Shown: piece by piece, positions 16,845 to 25,475 of the stretch
How the letters are laid out: the number at the start of each line of letters is the position of its first letter
Numbering within the stretch: the stretch's first letter is position 1
Assembly (NCBI GenBank): GCA_012729495.1
Contig: JAAYCZ010000097.1
Span: 1-41,451, forward strand
DNA from: Syntrophomonadaceae bacterium
GTDB taxonomy: Bacteria > Bacillota > Syntrophomonadia > Syntrophomonadales > Syntrophomonadaceae
Length of the DNA stretch: 41,451 bases
Reading direction: 5' to 3'
Notes under the pieces: model-generated
What the model saw: the letters and a program-made list of their open reading frames with translations, nothing else
Database searches by the model: none
What the model was told of the DNA's origin: nothing
Program-made: the position numbers and the translations under genes

Positions 16845-18242
16845 CTACCTGCTTTTCAAATTATACCCATTGTTCTCATCCGCAGCTCTTTTTATAAGCA
16901 GTATATGTTGGCTCTGCTGATCAACTGCAGCTGGCGAACAGACGCATAATCCCGGCAGCGCATAAATTTCACCGCTCTGCGAGGCCAGTACCGCAACCCG
17001 GTCTCTTTCCCGGAAGGGAATCCTTTGTTCATTGAAATATTTCTTTAACTTTTTGTGACCGGCAAATCCGACCGGCTGAATTACATCACCTTGATGGCGC
17101 GAACGCAGCACCAGGGGAAGAGACAGTTTATCGTAATCCAGATAAACATCCCCTGCATCGGTATTGATATGGTTACAATCTGTCAGCATAAAACGATATC
17201 GGCTTCCGTCCGGAAGTACAACCTCACCCGGAATAGTAACCTCAATATTGAAAACATCTGCTTTTTGCCAATTGCTCGTAAATATTATTCTATCATAAGA
17301 CTTGTTAATCATGATTCCCTTTTTTAACTGCAGAATTTTAGCTGAACCCGGTTTAGGGAGCAAATCCAGGACTTTCTCCACATCCCGAGCCTCCCATCCG
17401 GCCGGGCCTCCCACGGCTGATAAAGCCATGATCGTCAGCCTGCGCCGGGCCGCCAGAGGCAGCGCTTTAAAACCCTCCAGATCCATTTCCAAACCTTGCT
17501 CATCCTGCGAACAAACCAACTGCGTCCAATAGTTCAGCATAATTTGCTGTAAAAATTCGTTTTCAGCCCGGACAATCTCCGCCAGACGACTTAAATTTTC
17601 TGTAATTTGCGGGTTGTAATCATTTTGCAAAAGCGGAATCAACTGATGCCGAATGCGATTACGCAGAAATGTTTGATCCTGATTGCTTTGATCAAGACAA
17701 AAGGAGATTTGATTTTCCTGCAGATAGGCTAGCAAATTCTGTTTGCTCTGCTGCAGAAGCGGACGAATCAGATCGCGGTTGCGCGGCATAATGCCCCGCA
17801 AGCCTTGGATACCCGTTCCCCTTAGCAAATGCAAAAGCACTGTTTCGGCCTGATCATCCTGATGGTGGGCAGTAGCTATGGCATCAGCCTGCAATTGCTG
17901 CAATAATTCATTGAAAAAAGCATAGCGGGCCTGACGACCGGCATCCTCCAGGGAGGTTTTATTCTGGCGGGCTAATTCGCGGACATCAATTGTTTTTGAG
18001 TAACAGGCAATCTGCAAATACCGGCAGCTTTCTTCCACAAATTGCTGTTCCTGCTCGGCTTGCGGACGCAATTTATGATTGATATGTGCAGCCACGATGT
18101 TGAAGCCAGACTCTTGGCTCAAATCCCTTAAAATATGTAAGAGGGCCATTGAATCTGGCCCCCCCGATACGGCTGCAATAACTTTGTCGCCGGGTTCAAT
18201 CAATCTCTGGGCGGCAATATATGCCTTGACTGCGTCAATCAT
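16845..18242 (-). CDS. tilS: tRNA(Ile)-lysidine synthase
   Basis: Converts C34 of the CAU anticodon of minor tRNA-Ile to lysidine, changing it to read AUA; essential in most bacteria. The N-terminal PP-loop SGGPDS is at residues 26-31 (VIAAVSGGPDSMALLHIL). It is followed by AAHINHKLR, ATAHHQDDQAETVLLHLLRGTGIQGLRG, IRPLL and RNRIRHQLIPLL. The C-terminal substrate-recognition domains end around RSRHQGDVIQPVGFAGHKKLKKYFNEQRIPFRERDRVAVLA. At 465 residues it has the normal length. GAGGAG precedes the ATG. Confidence 0.96.
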   Translation of the reverse strand: MIDAVKAYIAAQRLIEPGDKVIAAVSGGPDSMALLHILRDLSQESGFNIVAAHINHKLRPQAEQEQQFVEESCRYLQIACYSKTIDVRELARQNKTSLEDAGRQARYAFFNELLQQLQADAIATAHHQDDQAETVLLHLLRGTGIQGLRGIMPRNRDLIRPLLQQSKQNLLAYLQENQISFCLDQSNQDQTFLRNRIRHQLIPLLQNDYNPQITENLSRLAEIVRAENEFLQQIMLNYWTQLVCSQDEQGLEMDLEGFKALPLAARRRLTIMALSAVGGPAGWEARDVEKVLDLLPKPGSAKILQLKKGIMINKSYDRIIFTSNWQKADVFNIEVTIPGEVVLPDGSRYRFMLTDCNHINTDAGDVYLDYDKLSLPLVLRSRHQGDVIQPVGFAGHKKLKKYFNEQRIPFRERDRVAVLASQSGEIYALPGLCVCSPAAVDQQSQHILLIKRAADENNGYNLKSR

Positions 18243-18343
18243 AGCTGCTCCTCATCTTTGTCTGATAATACTATCCTACCCAAGTTATATCAATTGTCAA
18301 GCCACCCGGAAACTATCCGGGAATACTGAAAAAATCCCTTTTA

Positions 18344-18386
18344 TGTCATTCTGAATGGAACGTTAGCAAAATGAAGAATCTGCAAA
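18344..18386 (+). repeat. TGTCATTCTGA-type interspersed repeat fragment
   Basis: TGTCATTCTGAATGGAACG...AATGAAGAATCTGC resembles the short TGTCATTCTGAGCGAAGCGAAGAATC repeat seen between genes in many bacterial genomes. It lies in the gap between tilS and the kinase gene, next to the copy at 18398. Confidence 0.45.
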
Positions 18387-18397
18387 CCATTTAACCT

Positions 18398-18500
18398 GAG
18401 GATTTTGCATAATTAACTTTTTTTTAATAATCATGCAGCTTTAAAATGTCATCCTGAGCGTTAGCGGATCTACGGCACTCATGAGACTCCCCCTACGGGG
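18398..18500 (+). repeat. Composite repeat R1: TTTTGCATAATT edge plus TGTCATCCTGAGCG
   Basis: It starts GAGGATTTTGCATAATTAACTTTTTTTTAA, then CATGCAGCTTTAAAATGTCATCCTGAGCGTTAGCGGATCTACGGCAC, and ends with CCCCCTACGGGG just before the kinase stop codon. The same modules occur in the same order at 35494-35632, which shows that the two are copies of one element. Confidence 0.7.
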
Positions 18501-18501
18501 A

Positions 18502-20421
18502 TTATAAAATTTTGGGAAAATAAACTCGGAAAACCGTTCCTGCGCTGCCGGTTTCAAAATTTATGCGGGCCCCATGCCGGGCAGCAATACTGTAACAAAC
18601 TGCCAGTCCCAAGCCGACTCCGTTTTCCTTGCTGCTGACAAAAGGTGTGCCGAGCAGTTCGACAAGGCCAGGGTCGATCCCGCAGCCCTGATCGGCAATA
18701 CAAAGAATCACTTCTCTTTCGTTTTCTTCAGTACTTATGGTTATCGTTCCCCCAGGACTCATGGCGTCCATCCCGTTGCGAACCAGATTTAATATTATCT
18801 GCCGGATTTCATTTTCATCCAGCAGCAGCTTTATATCCCGGCCTGGTAATATTCTGACATGCTTGCCGTGCATCAATGCTTCGGCCTCGATCATCGGCCG
18901 GATCCTGGCAATAATTACCCCCAGGCTGTGTGGCTGCAGATCAGCAGTTTTATCCTTGGCCAGACTTAAAAATTCTGTGATAATGGCATTGGCCCTATCC
19001 AGTTCTTCAATCATCAGATCATAATATACCTTTTTATCTGAAGTATTTTCCTGGGCATTGAACATCTGCAGAAACCCCCGCACTGAAGTCATGGGGTTGC
19101 GTATCTCATGGCCGATTGAAGCTGCCATTTTCCCCACCAGATTCAGCCGGTCCAAACGGGCTATTTCCAGTTCATAACGCTTCTTCTCCGAGATATCCTT
19201 CAAAATAGACAGGCGACATTGCTTGCCATCCAGGTTGATTAACACCGAGGAAACCATTAAATCAATTTTTTTACCGGATTTGCTGCGGGTAGTAAACTCA
19301 AAATTTTTTACTATACCGAATGATTTCAGTTGTTCCAGAAAATGATTGTACAACGGCTCAGCCGGGTTAATTGCCTCAATTTGGACTCCAGTACGGCCAA
19401 TGATCTCATCCCTGGTAAAACCATAAGTATCCAAGGCAGCCTGGTTGGCTTCAATATAAGTGTTATCTTCCATATGCATAAAAACGATCATATCCGGATT
19501 GAGATTAAATATTTTATAGAAACGATCCTCTGATTGAGCCAGATCCACCTCACGTAGCTTTTCCGCCAAAAGACGATGACGTTCTTCACTATCCTTGAGC
19601 GCCTGCTCCGCCTGCTTGCGGGCAGTTATATCCTTAAAATAAAAAGACAATCCCCCATCCCGGGCCGGATAAATTGTAACCTCAAACCAACTGGCCATTT
19701 TTACGCTAAAGGTTTCGTAATTAACCGTAACCCGTTCCCGCATAGCCATACATATTTGTTTGTAGACCCGGGGTTTTTCAGGCTCACAAATAATTTCCCA
19801 TAACAATTTACCGTATAATTCTTCCTGGCTGCGCTGCCACCACTCTTGCGCTCTTTGATTAACATAGACAATGCGCCACTCTGCATTAATTGCATAAAAC
19901 GGATCACTGATGGAAGCCAGGGTAAACAAAATATTTTTCAGGCTTTCCTCACTCTGGAGCAATCTATTTTCAGCCTGCTTGCGGTCGGTTATATCGATCA
20001 TGGCATTTAAACAAAAATTATGCCCGTCAATGACAATCAGCTGGGAACATACCATTCCATAGCCGATTCCGCCGTCTTTGCTGCAATACTGGACCTCGTA
20101 GCTTTGCATCCCATTATTTTCCCTGATTTCCTGGTACTTTAGCTCATCCTGCACTGCATTGATCCATAATGACATAGAAGTGTGCCGTTGCCCGATCACT
20201 TCCTGGCGGGAATACCCAAAGGCCCTGATCCAGCTGTCATTGATATCAACGTAGGTAAAATCATCGAGGTTCAAAATAGACATGATTATGTCGCTATTGC
20301 GATAGGCATTAAAAAATATGTCCAGATTAGGGTATTCATGTATGTTAAATTTGTTTTTATGCAACCGCAGATTATTATCTTCGCTGTTCAGGTCCCCTTT
20401 GCCGCTGGACGAATCGATCAT
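18502..20421 (-). CDS. Triple-PAS sensor histidine kinase (orphan, sporulation-kinase type)
   Basis: A 639-residue cytoplasmic kinase without a membrane segment. PAS domains lie about at 35-145, 155-270 and 295-415, each followed by a DITxRK-type linker (MIDITDRKQAE, FKDITARKQAE, LKDISEKKR). The phosphoacceptor is H438 in MAASIGHEIRNPMTSVRGFLQMF, a form typical of Firmicutes kinases that feed Spo0A. The ATPase domain has EIRQIILNLVRNGMDAM (N box), ADQGCGIDPG (G1) and GVGLGLAVCYSIAARHG (G2). No response regulator gene is adjacent. It is next to spoIIE, so input to Spo0A is plausible but unproven. GAGGAGG precedes the ATG. Confidence 0.9.
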   Translation of the reverse strand: MIDSSSGKGDLNSEDNNLRLHKNKFNIHEYPNLDIFFNAYRNSDIIMSILNLDDFTYVDINDSWIRAFGYSRQEVIGQRHTSMSLWINAVQDELKYQEIRENNGMQSYEVQYCSKDGGIGYGMVCSQLIVIDGHNFCLNAMIDITDRKQAENRLLQSEESLKNILFTLASISDPFYAINAEWRIVYVNQRAQEWWQRSQEELYGKLLWEIICEPEKPRVYKQICMAMRERVTVNYETFSVKMASWFEVTIYPARDGGLSFYFKDITARKQAEQALKDSEERHRLLAEKLREVDLAQSEDRFYKIFNLNPDMIVFMHMEDNTYIEANQAALDTYGFTRDEIIGRTGVQIEAINPAEPLYNHFLEQLKSFGIVKNFEFTTRSKSGKKIDLMVSSVLINLDGKQCRLSILKDISEKKRYELEIARLDRLNLVGKMAASIGHEIRNPMTSVRGFLQMFNAQENTSDKKVYYDLMIEELDRANAIITEFLSLAKDKTADLQPHSLGVIIARIRPMIEAEALMHGKHVRILPGRDIKLLLDENEIRQIILNLVRNGMDAMSPGGTITISTEENEREVILCIADQGCGIDPGLVELLGTPFVSSKENGVGLGLAVCYSIAARHGARINFETGSAGTVFRVYFPKIL

Positions 20422-20580
20422 TTCTTTTCCTCCTCATTAATCGGTTGACCTATAACAATTTATTTTACTATAATTATAATTGAGTATTTATCCCTTGCCT
20501 TAGTTAATTGGATACTTTTGTTAGATTTCCTCCAATACCATATTAATTATTTCAATAATTTTACCATTTAATATGAAATT

Positions 20581-20702
20581 ATTGCATAAATTTAAAAATC
20601 CGTCGAAGAGCACCTTGGCAAGCAAAATATATAGTGTATTTGCCTTGTGAGCAACAATTTATTGTACATCTTTTTAGCAAGAATTAATTATGCATAAGTC
20701 TC
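20581..20702 (-). repeat. Dispersed TTGCATAATTAATT element, copy b
   Basis: On the minus strand it begins GAGACTTATGCATAATTAATTCTTGC and continues with ACAATAAATTGTTGCTCACAAGGCAAAT and CTTGCCAAGGTGCTCTTCGACGGATTTTTAAATTTATGCA. It aligns by eye with 5163-5288 along its length and with 28153-28275 at both ends. Confidence 0.65.
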
Positions 20703-20707
20703 AATAT

Positions 20708-20752
20708 AAAAAATCTCCCCAACGCTGGCGAAGCAATTGGAGAGATTTTTAT
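20708..20752 (-). terminator. Rho-independent terminator of spoIIE
   Basis: AAAAATCTCTCCAATTGCTTCGCCAGCGTTGGGGAGATTTTTTA on the minus strand: a long stem with one mismatch, followed by a run of T. It lies 19 bases past the spoIIE stop codon. Confidence 0.75.
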
Positions 20753-20770
20753 TAATCTAATAATTTATTT

Positions 20771-23248
20771 TCAAGCCATATCCAGCCTTAGACATATAGC
20801 CGTCATATCGTCGCCGGGTTTGCCTGCTGCCAAGCTCAGCGCCCGGTTGATAACCATCTGGGCAATGATCTGCGGATCATTTTCGCCAATCTGAGCCAGT
20901 AAACGCGGTATCCATTCATCGCCGTTTTGTTCGCGGGAGGCTTCCATCACTCCATCACTGACCATCAGGATTATATCCCGGGGCAGCAGGGAGCGTTTCT
21001 CGCTGTTTACTTCCACTTGCTCCAAAATACCGATAGGCAGTGAAGAGGAACTTAATACCGATATTTGTCTTCCTCTTTTTATAAAAGTCGGAGCGCTGGC
21101 AATTTTAATATAGTCAAGCTCGGCATTATATAAATCTATCAACATCATATCCATGGTGGTAAAACTCTCACTGCGTGAACGCAGCAATAAAACTGAGTTG
21201 ATGGTCTTTAAGGCCAGCTCTTTATCAAAACCGCTTTGGAGAAGGTCAAGCAGCAATTTTACTGCTGTATTGCTTTCATCACGAGCTTTTTCACCTACCC
21301 CCATGCCATCACTTAGAACAACAAGTTCCTTGCCTTCGTTCAGCGTATTTATAATCAAGCTGTCACCGTTTTTATCTTCCCGGGCAACTTGAGCAACTGC
21401 ACTTGTAACCTGATAATTAAAAGCCCGTTTCAGCATAAAATCACATGCCCCTCTGCCCATTAAAGCGGGGCAGTTTTTCTGGCAAACCTCCAGTTTTTGG
21501 CCCAGAGCTGAAGAAAGTGCCGGGGCTACACTCAATTCACAACCGCTGCCATCAACACATGATGCGCTGATCACGTTTATGGTTAGAAGTTCTCCCTTGC
21601 TGCAGACGGGGTTGATATCTTTGAGGCTTATACCTTGTTTTTTGCAGGCCTTCAGTAATTGCTCGCGCAGTTCAATATCAACTGATGAATCAATTTCAAT
21701 TTCATCGGCCAGGCTTCTTACTACCTGACCGACTCCTTTTAGCTGTCTGGCCACCAGTTCACGAGATTCTCCCATTTTCTCCGACCAATACTCGTTAATA
21801 CGCAGATTATCAAAGAGATAATTAACCGTGGTCACCAGTTCGCGTCCGTGCAGACACTTCTTTTTAAGTGATGGCGGCAAATCTTCATAATTAATTTGCC
21901 CCGCACTTTCAGCCTGGCAGAAGAGTTCCAGGATCTCCTGCGCCGTACTGTGATACTCCCGACTCCAGCAGCCATTAAAACGATGGCAGCCTTCACAGAA
22001 GCCGTCGGATAATTCATCATATAAATAATTCAGACAGGAATTGCCCCGCGGTCGGAGGCTTATTTCTTCCTGACCGGTAAAGGTCGAACTTAGTTCGTCA
22101 AAAACCTGGGCCAGATGATGGATGCGATTGCCGATCGTTTCATTAAGGCGGTAATCATCGCTTTGGCTATCGGTTGCTTTATGGCTGGATATAAGCCCCA
22201 GACTCTGTACCGGCAGTTTTTCTTTTAATGATTCCGGCAGCAGCATAAAAACAATACTGGCAATACCTGTTTCCCATAACCCCAAAACGGTAAGCTGACT
22301 GTCAGCCATAAACATTGACAAGGCCAGCGTCCCCAACATAAAGCCGATAATTACCCCCAGGCGTCCAAAGCTGCGGAATATCCCGGCCAGTAGTCCGGAA
22401 ATGGAATACATGCCCAGAGTCTGGGCAAAAAGACTGGAAGCAATGGAGGGCAGTATGCCGGACATAACTCCCATTATAGCTCCTCCGCCGGTACCCCAGA
22501 GGTAGGCTGCGATCATGATGCCCAGACGGCATAAAATACCGCTGAATGACAGCCCCAACACCTGCAGATCGCTGAGGCCCATTATCAAACCAATACCCAG
22601 AACCATAAAGGCGCCCATTTCTTCAAAACTAAAATTTACCATGGGTTTCTTCTGTTTGATCACCTCATAGCAATGCAGCATAACATAACTGATAACACCG
22701 CTGATCAGGGCTTCAAAAACGATCACCATTTCCTGATATAAATTTAACCCGCTTATCATTAAAGCGGCACTCTTTACAACCAAAATAACAGCAGTGGTTA
22801 TAACCGGTACTCCCCACCAGGTTTTTCCCAATTGAATTTTTTCTGTGTTCAGAATCCATACCGTAACCAGCAAAACGGCCATATTAGCTGCCAATATGCT
22901 GCCGGGCAAAACAGTGGTCAGCCCGATCAGGCTAAAAAGCAACAGGATAATACTGCGCTGATGGCTTTGGGCCGCAAAGACAGCCACAAAAGCAAAAATA
23001 AAAGGCAGCAGTTCGCCAAGAATAAAAGCTCTTGAAAGAACTACCGCTCCTGCGGCCAGGAGGAGATTTTCCCATCGTAGCATGCTTCTAAGCCGGTCAG
23101 CAGAATAATTTAAGCTGCCGGCAGGGAAAATTTTATTGAACCGCAGCTGTGGACGGCGCCAGGCAGGATTTAGTTTTCTTCTTGCTTGTCTGGGCGCTAA
23201 CTCGTCTTCCATCCTTTGATAAGGGTATATTTCCAGTCGCTCCAACAT
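20771..23248 (-). CDS. spoIIE: Stage II sporulation protein E (SpoIIE), PP2C phosphatase
   Basis: Dephosphorylates the anti-anti-sigma factor SpoIIAA in the forespore, releasing sigma-F, and associates with the polar septum. At 825 residues it matches B. subtilis SpoIIE. Residues about 50-350 contain roughly ten hydrophobic membrane segments. A central regulatory part includes a Cys-containing segment (YDELSDGFCEGCHRFNGCW). The C-terminal PP2C-type domain has LVVLSDGMGVGEKARDESNTAV and IILMVSDGVMEAS as metal-binding aspartate motifs. It starts at ATG 23248. The upstream promoter has an unusually long spacer, as in Spo0A-activated promoters. Confidence 0.96.
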   Translation of the reverse strand: MLERLEIYPYQRMEDELAPRQARRKLNPAWRRPQLRFNKIFPAGSLNYSADRLRSMLRWENLLLAAGAVVLSRAFILGELLPFIFAFVAVFAAQSHQRSIILLLFSLIGLTTVLPGSILAANMAVLLVTVWILNTEKIQLGKTWWGVPVITTAVILVVKSAALMISGLNLYQEMVIVFEALISGVISYVMLHCYEVIKQKKPMVNFSFEEMGAFMVLGIGLIMGLSDLQVLGLSFSGILCRLGIMIAAYLWGTGGGAIMGVMSGILPSIASSLFAQTLGMYSISGLLAGIFRSFGRLGVIIGFMLGTLALSMFMADSQLTVLGLWETGIASIVFMLLPESLKEKLPVQSLGLISSHKATDSQSDDYRLNETIGNRIHHLAQVFDELSSTFTGQEEISLRPRGNSCLNYLYDELSDGFCEGCHRFNGCWSREYHSTAQEILELFCQAESAGQINYEDLPPSLKKKCLHGRELVTTVNYLFDNLRINEYWSEKMGESRELVARQLKGVGQVVRSLADEIEIDSSVDIELREQLLKACKKQGISLKDINPVCSKGELLTINVISASCVDGSGCELSVAPALSSALGQKLEVCQKNCPALMGRGACDFMLKRAFNYQVTSAVAQVAREDKNGDSLIINTLNEGKELVVLSDGMGVGEKARDESNTAVKLLLDLLQSGFDKELALKTINSVLLLRSRSESFTTMDMMLIDLYNAELDYIKIASAPTFIKRGRQISVLSSSSLPIGILEQVEVNSEKRSLLPRDIILMVSDGVMEASREQNGDEWIPRLLAQIGENDPQIIAQMVINRALSLAAGKPGDDMTAICLRLDMA

Positions 23249-23284
23249 TTCCTTACCCCCTTGTGACTGAACCTGAGTTTAACC

Positions 23285-23318
23285 ATTATAACAGGGGAAG
23301 CTTTATAAAAATTGTCAG
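23285..23318 (-). promoter_or_regulatory. Candidate Spo0A-type promoter of spoIIE with long spacer
   Basis: On the minus strand CTGACA and TATAAT are separated by 22 bases. B. subtilis spoIIE and spoIIG promoters are sigma-A promoters with 21-22 bp spacers activated by Spo0A. The plus strand over the -35 reads TTGTCAGC, partly like a 0A box (TGTCGAA). Tentative. Confidence 0.5.
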
Positions 23319-23439
23319 CACAGGGAGCAAGGCTTTTTTTTATTCAAACAAAATCTCTATATAAAATCCTTACGGGAGCAGTTTATTCCAGACTTCAACA
23401 TTTATCCGCCCATAATATTATTAACTTGGGCATAAAATT

Positions 23440-23472
23440 AAGAAAGGGGCCAAATCATTGGCACCCTTCCTT
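23440..23472 (-). terminator. Terminator-like hairpin after focA
   Basis: On the minus strand GAAGGGTGCCAATGATTTGGCCCCTTTC forms a stem, followed by TTAATTTTAT. It is placed about 30 bases past the focA stop. Confidence 0.55.
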
Positions 23473-23499
23473 AAATCTTATTACAGTTTTAGTAATTTA

Positions 23500-24393
23500 C
23501 TATTTTCTCAGATAAACCAGCCAATAAATTCCGCCAACGAAAATTGCTCCGCCGACAATGTTGCCCAAAGTTACAGGCAGCAGGTTTGAACTGAAGAAGT
23601 TTGCATAACTGAAGAACTGAACTACCTGGTCAGCAGTCATGTTAAATACGCTGACCGGTACACCATCAACCATTTTGGAAGCCGCCGCGACCATTTCAGG
23701 ATTGGCATTGGCAACGGTGATGCCCATGGGAATAAAGAACATATTGGCAACGCTATGTTCGAAGCCGCTGGCTACGAAAGCCATGATGGGGAAGAAAATA
23801 GCGAAGATTTTGCCGACAATATCTTTGGCAGCAAATGCCATCCAAACTGCCAGGCAAACCAGCCAGTTACAAAGAATACCCCGGCAAAAAGCCTGGCCGA
23901 AGGTCAGTGACAGTTTGCCTTTGGCAATGGCTAGTGCTTTAGAGCCCATAGCGGTTAGAGTAATTGCCCCTGCGGCATCCGTTTGTCCCCAGTAGCCGCC
24001 CCAAAATACGATGTAAACCAAGAGTACAGAACCTACAAAGTTGGCTAAGAAAACTACCACCCAATTGACCAGTAATCCTGACCATTTGGCCTGACCGTTG
24101 CAGCAGGAAATAAAACAGGCCATATTATTACCGGTAAACAATTCCGCTCCAGCGATTACGACCAGCATCAGGCCGACGGAGAATACAGCGCCAAATAAGA
24201 ATTGGCCGCCCGGCGTTCCTCCGGGTAAAAGCGTGTCCATGGAGCCGATCTTGGTAGCCAGATTGGCCCCAAATCCAATGTAGGCACCCGCCAGAATACC
24301 CAGTAAAAACATCTTCAAAATAGGCAGTTCAGTTTTCGACTTTCCGGCCGCACATGCGGTTGCTGCAATTTCTGCAGGCGTTAAGAATCCCAT
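23500..24393 (-). CDS. Formate/nitrite transporter family channel
   Basis: A pentameric membrane channel of the FNT family moving formate (FocA) or nitrite. About 297 residues from the ATG at 24393, which has AAAGGGGAAC upstream; the track start at 24468 adds a basic non-homologous stretch. About six membrane helices are visible. Family signatures are GILAGAYIGFGANLATKIG, AGAELFTGNNM, NWVVVFLANFVGS, FCRGILCNWLVCLAVWMA, GFEHSVANMFFIPMG and NLLPVTLGNIVGG. In syntrophic and acetogenic Clostridia formate is exchanged as an electron carrier, which suits a FocA role. It is monocistronic, with a palindromic leader. Confidence 0.9.
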   Translation of the reverse strand: MGFLTPAEIAATACAAGKSKTELPILKMFLLGILAGAYIGFGANLATKIGSMDTLLPGGTPGGQFLFGAVFSVGLMLVVIAGAELFTGNNMACFISCCNGQAKWSGLLVNWVVVFLANFVGSVLLVYIVFWGGYWGQTDAAGAITLTAMGSKALAIAKGKLSLTFGQAFCRGILCNWLVCLAVWMAFAAKDIVGKIFAIFFPIMAFVASGFEHSVANMFFIPMGITVANANPEMVAAASKMVDGVPVSVFNMTADQVVQFFSYANFFSSNLLPVTLGNIVGGAIFVGGIYWLVYLRK

Positions 24394-24430
24394 CAACAAG
24401 TTCCCCTTTCCTTTCTTTTTTCCGACGTTT

Positions 24431-24473
24431 AAGTTACGAATTTTCATCAAAAATATGATGAAAACCATAACTT
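24431..24473. promoter_or_regulatory. 43-bp imperfect palindrome in the focA leader
   Basis: AAGTTACGAATTTTCATCA and TGATGAAAACCATAACTT face each other across six bases. It lies between the likely promoter region and the focA ribosome site. No T run follows on the minus strand, so it is more likely an operator or a structured leader than a terminator. Confidence 0.5.
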
Positions 24474-24549
24474 TTTACATACTTCTAAAGCATTCTACGT
24501 AAAGCAAATAAATCCTGCCAAAAACAAAATCTTTTATAAATAATATTTC

Positions 24550-25407
24550 TTAAGACCAGATTATACCCTGCAATAAATCGCTGTCACTGACAATAATTTT
24601 ATTTTTCCTCAGCATATCCATAATCAGCATGGTAATAAGTACGCCGGCATTAATAATATCAGCCCGTTCCGGCTGCAGCCCCGGCAGTCTTTTACGTAGA
24701 GCCAGCGGGGTATTCTCCAGCAGTCGGTAAATATCAGAAGTTTCCTGTCGGGTAACCTGATGTCCGTGTACTTTTTCAGAATCATATATATTAAGGCCCA
24801 ATTTGATCGAGGCCAGCGTACTGGCGGTACCGCCTACCATAACCAGCGGGTATTCCATAAATCTAGCTTGCATGGCTTGAACCGGCTGCAGGCGAGCAGC
24901 TATATCATCTGCATTCATTTGCATTTCTGTAGCCCGAACTGCACCTACCGGCAATGAAATTACAAAATCCTGTTGGTTGCAGATAAATTCAGTACTGCCC
25001 CCGCCCAAATCAACTACCAGCGGAGGATGCTCTAGTTGCAGGCCTTTTTCCACCCCGATATAACTCAGCCTGGCCTCCTCTTCACCACTGATAATTTCAA
25101 CCGGCATATGACTGCGTCGGGCAGCCTCTTCCACAAACGCTTTTCCGTTAGCTGCTTCACGCACTGCGCTGGTAGCCACCACCCGATAATGCTGTACATC
25201 ATAGGCTTTCAGCAACGGTTGGATCTTCTCCAGCCACTGCCAGCTACGCTCTGCGGCTTCTTCAGCTATTTGCCCGGTCTCACTCAAACCGGCACCGATA
25301 CGTGTCGTCTTTATTTCTTTGTACAGTACCCGCAACCCGCGGTTATCCCTATCGGCAATCAACAGCCGGCAGGAATTGCTGCCTATATCTATCGCTGCAT
25401 AACTCAT
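24550..25407 (-). CDS. Ppx/GppA family exopolyphosphatase/guanosine pentaphosphatase
   Basis: An ASKHA-fold phosphatase acting on polyphosphate or pppGpp. The 285-residue protein is the short form without the C-terminal HD domain. It begins AIDIGSNSCRLLIADRD (phosphate loop) and contains VVATSAVREAANG, IISGEEEARLSY, VVDLGGGSTEFI and MVGGTASTLASIKLGL, all typical. GGGAGG precedes the ATG. Polyphosphate versus alarmone specificity cannot be told from sequence alone. It is downstream of the S1-domain gene and its terminator. Confidence 0.88.
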   Translation of the reverse strand: MSYAAIDIGSNSCRLLIADRDNRGLRVLYKEIKTTRIGAGLSETGQIAEEAAERSWQWLEKIQPLLKAYDVQHYRVVATSAVREAANGKAFVEEAARRSHMPVEIISGEEEARLSYIGVEKGLQLEHPPLVVDLGGGSTEFICNQQDFVISLPVGAVRATEMQMNADDIAARLQPVQAMQARFMEYPLVMVGGTASTLASIKLGLNIYDSEKVHGHQVTRQETSDIYRLLENTPLALRKRLPGLQPERADIINAGVLITMLIMDMLRKNKIIVSDSDLLQGIIWS

Positions 25408-25436
25408 AGAAACCTCCCTGCTTTATTTAAGCACGT

Positions 25437-25468
25437 AAAAAAGCACTTCCAATAATGAAGTGCTTTGG
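25437..25468 (-). terminator. Rho-independent terminator of the S1-domain gene
   Basis: On the minus strand AAGCACTTC, loop ATTATTG, GAAGTGCTT followed by TTTTT. It begins about 10 bases past the stop codon. Confidence 0.8.
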
Positions 25469-25475
25469 TATTTGT

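Larger units (their letters stand above)
20422..20770. other. 349-bp non-coding region between spoIIE and the kinase gene
   Basis: No gene is supported. It contains the spoIIE terminator (20708-20752), a full copy of the dispersed repeat (20581-20702) and an A/T-rich stretch upstream of the kinase gene in which I could not define a convincing promoter. Confidence 0.7.

Noticed and set aside
18486-18500. CCCCCTACGGGG as a terminator of the kinase gene
   Set aside because: The stem is only four base pairs with no U tract; it is better explained as part of the composite repeat.
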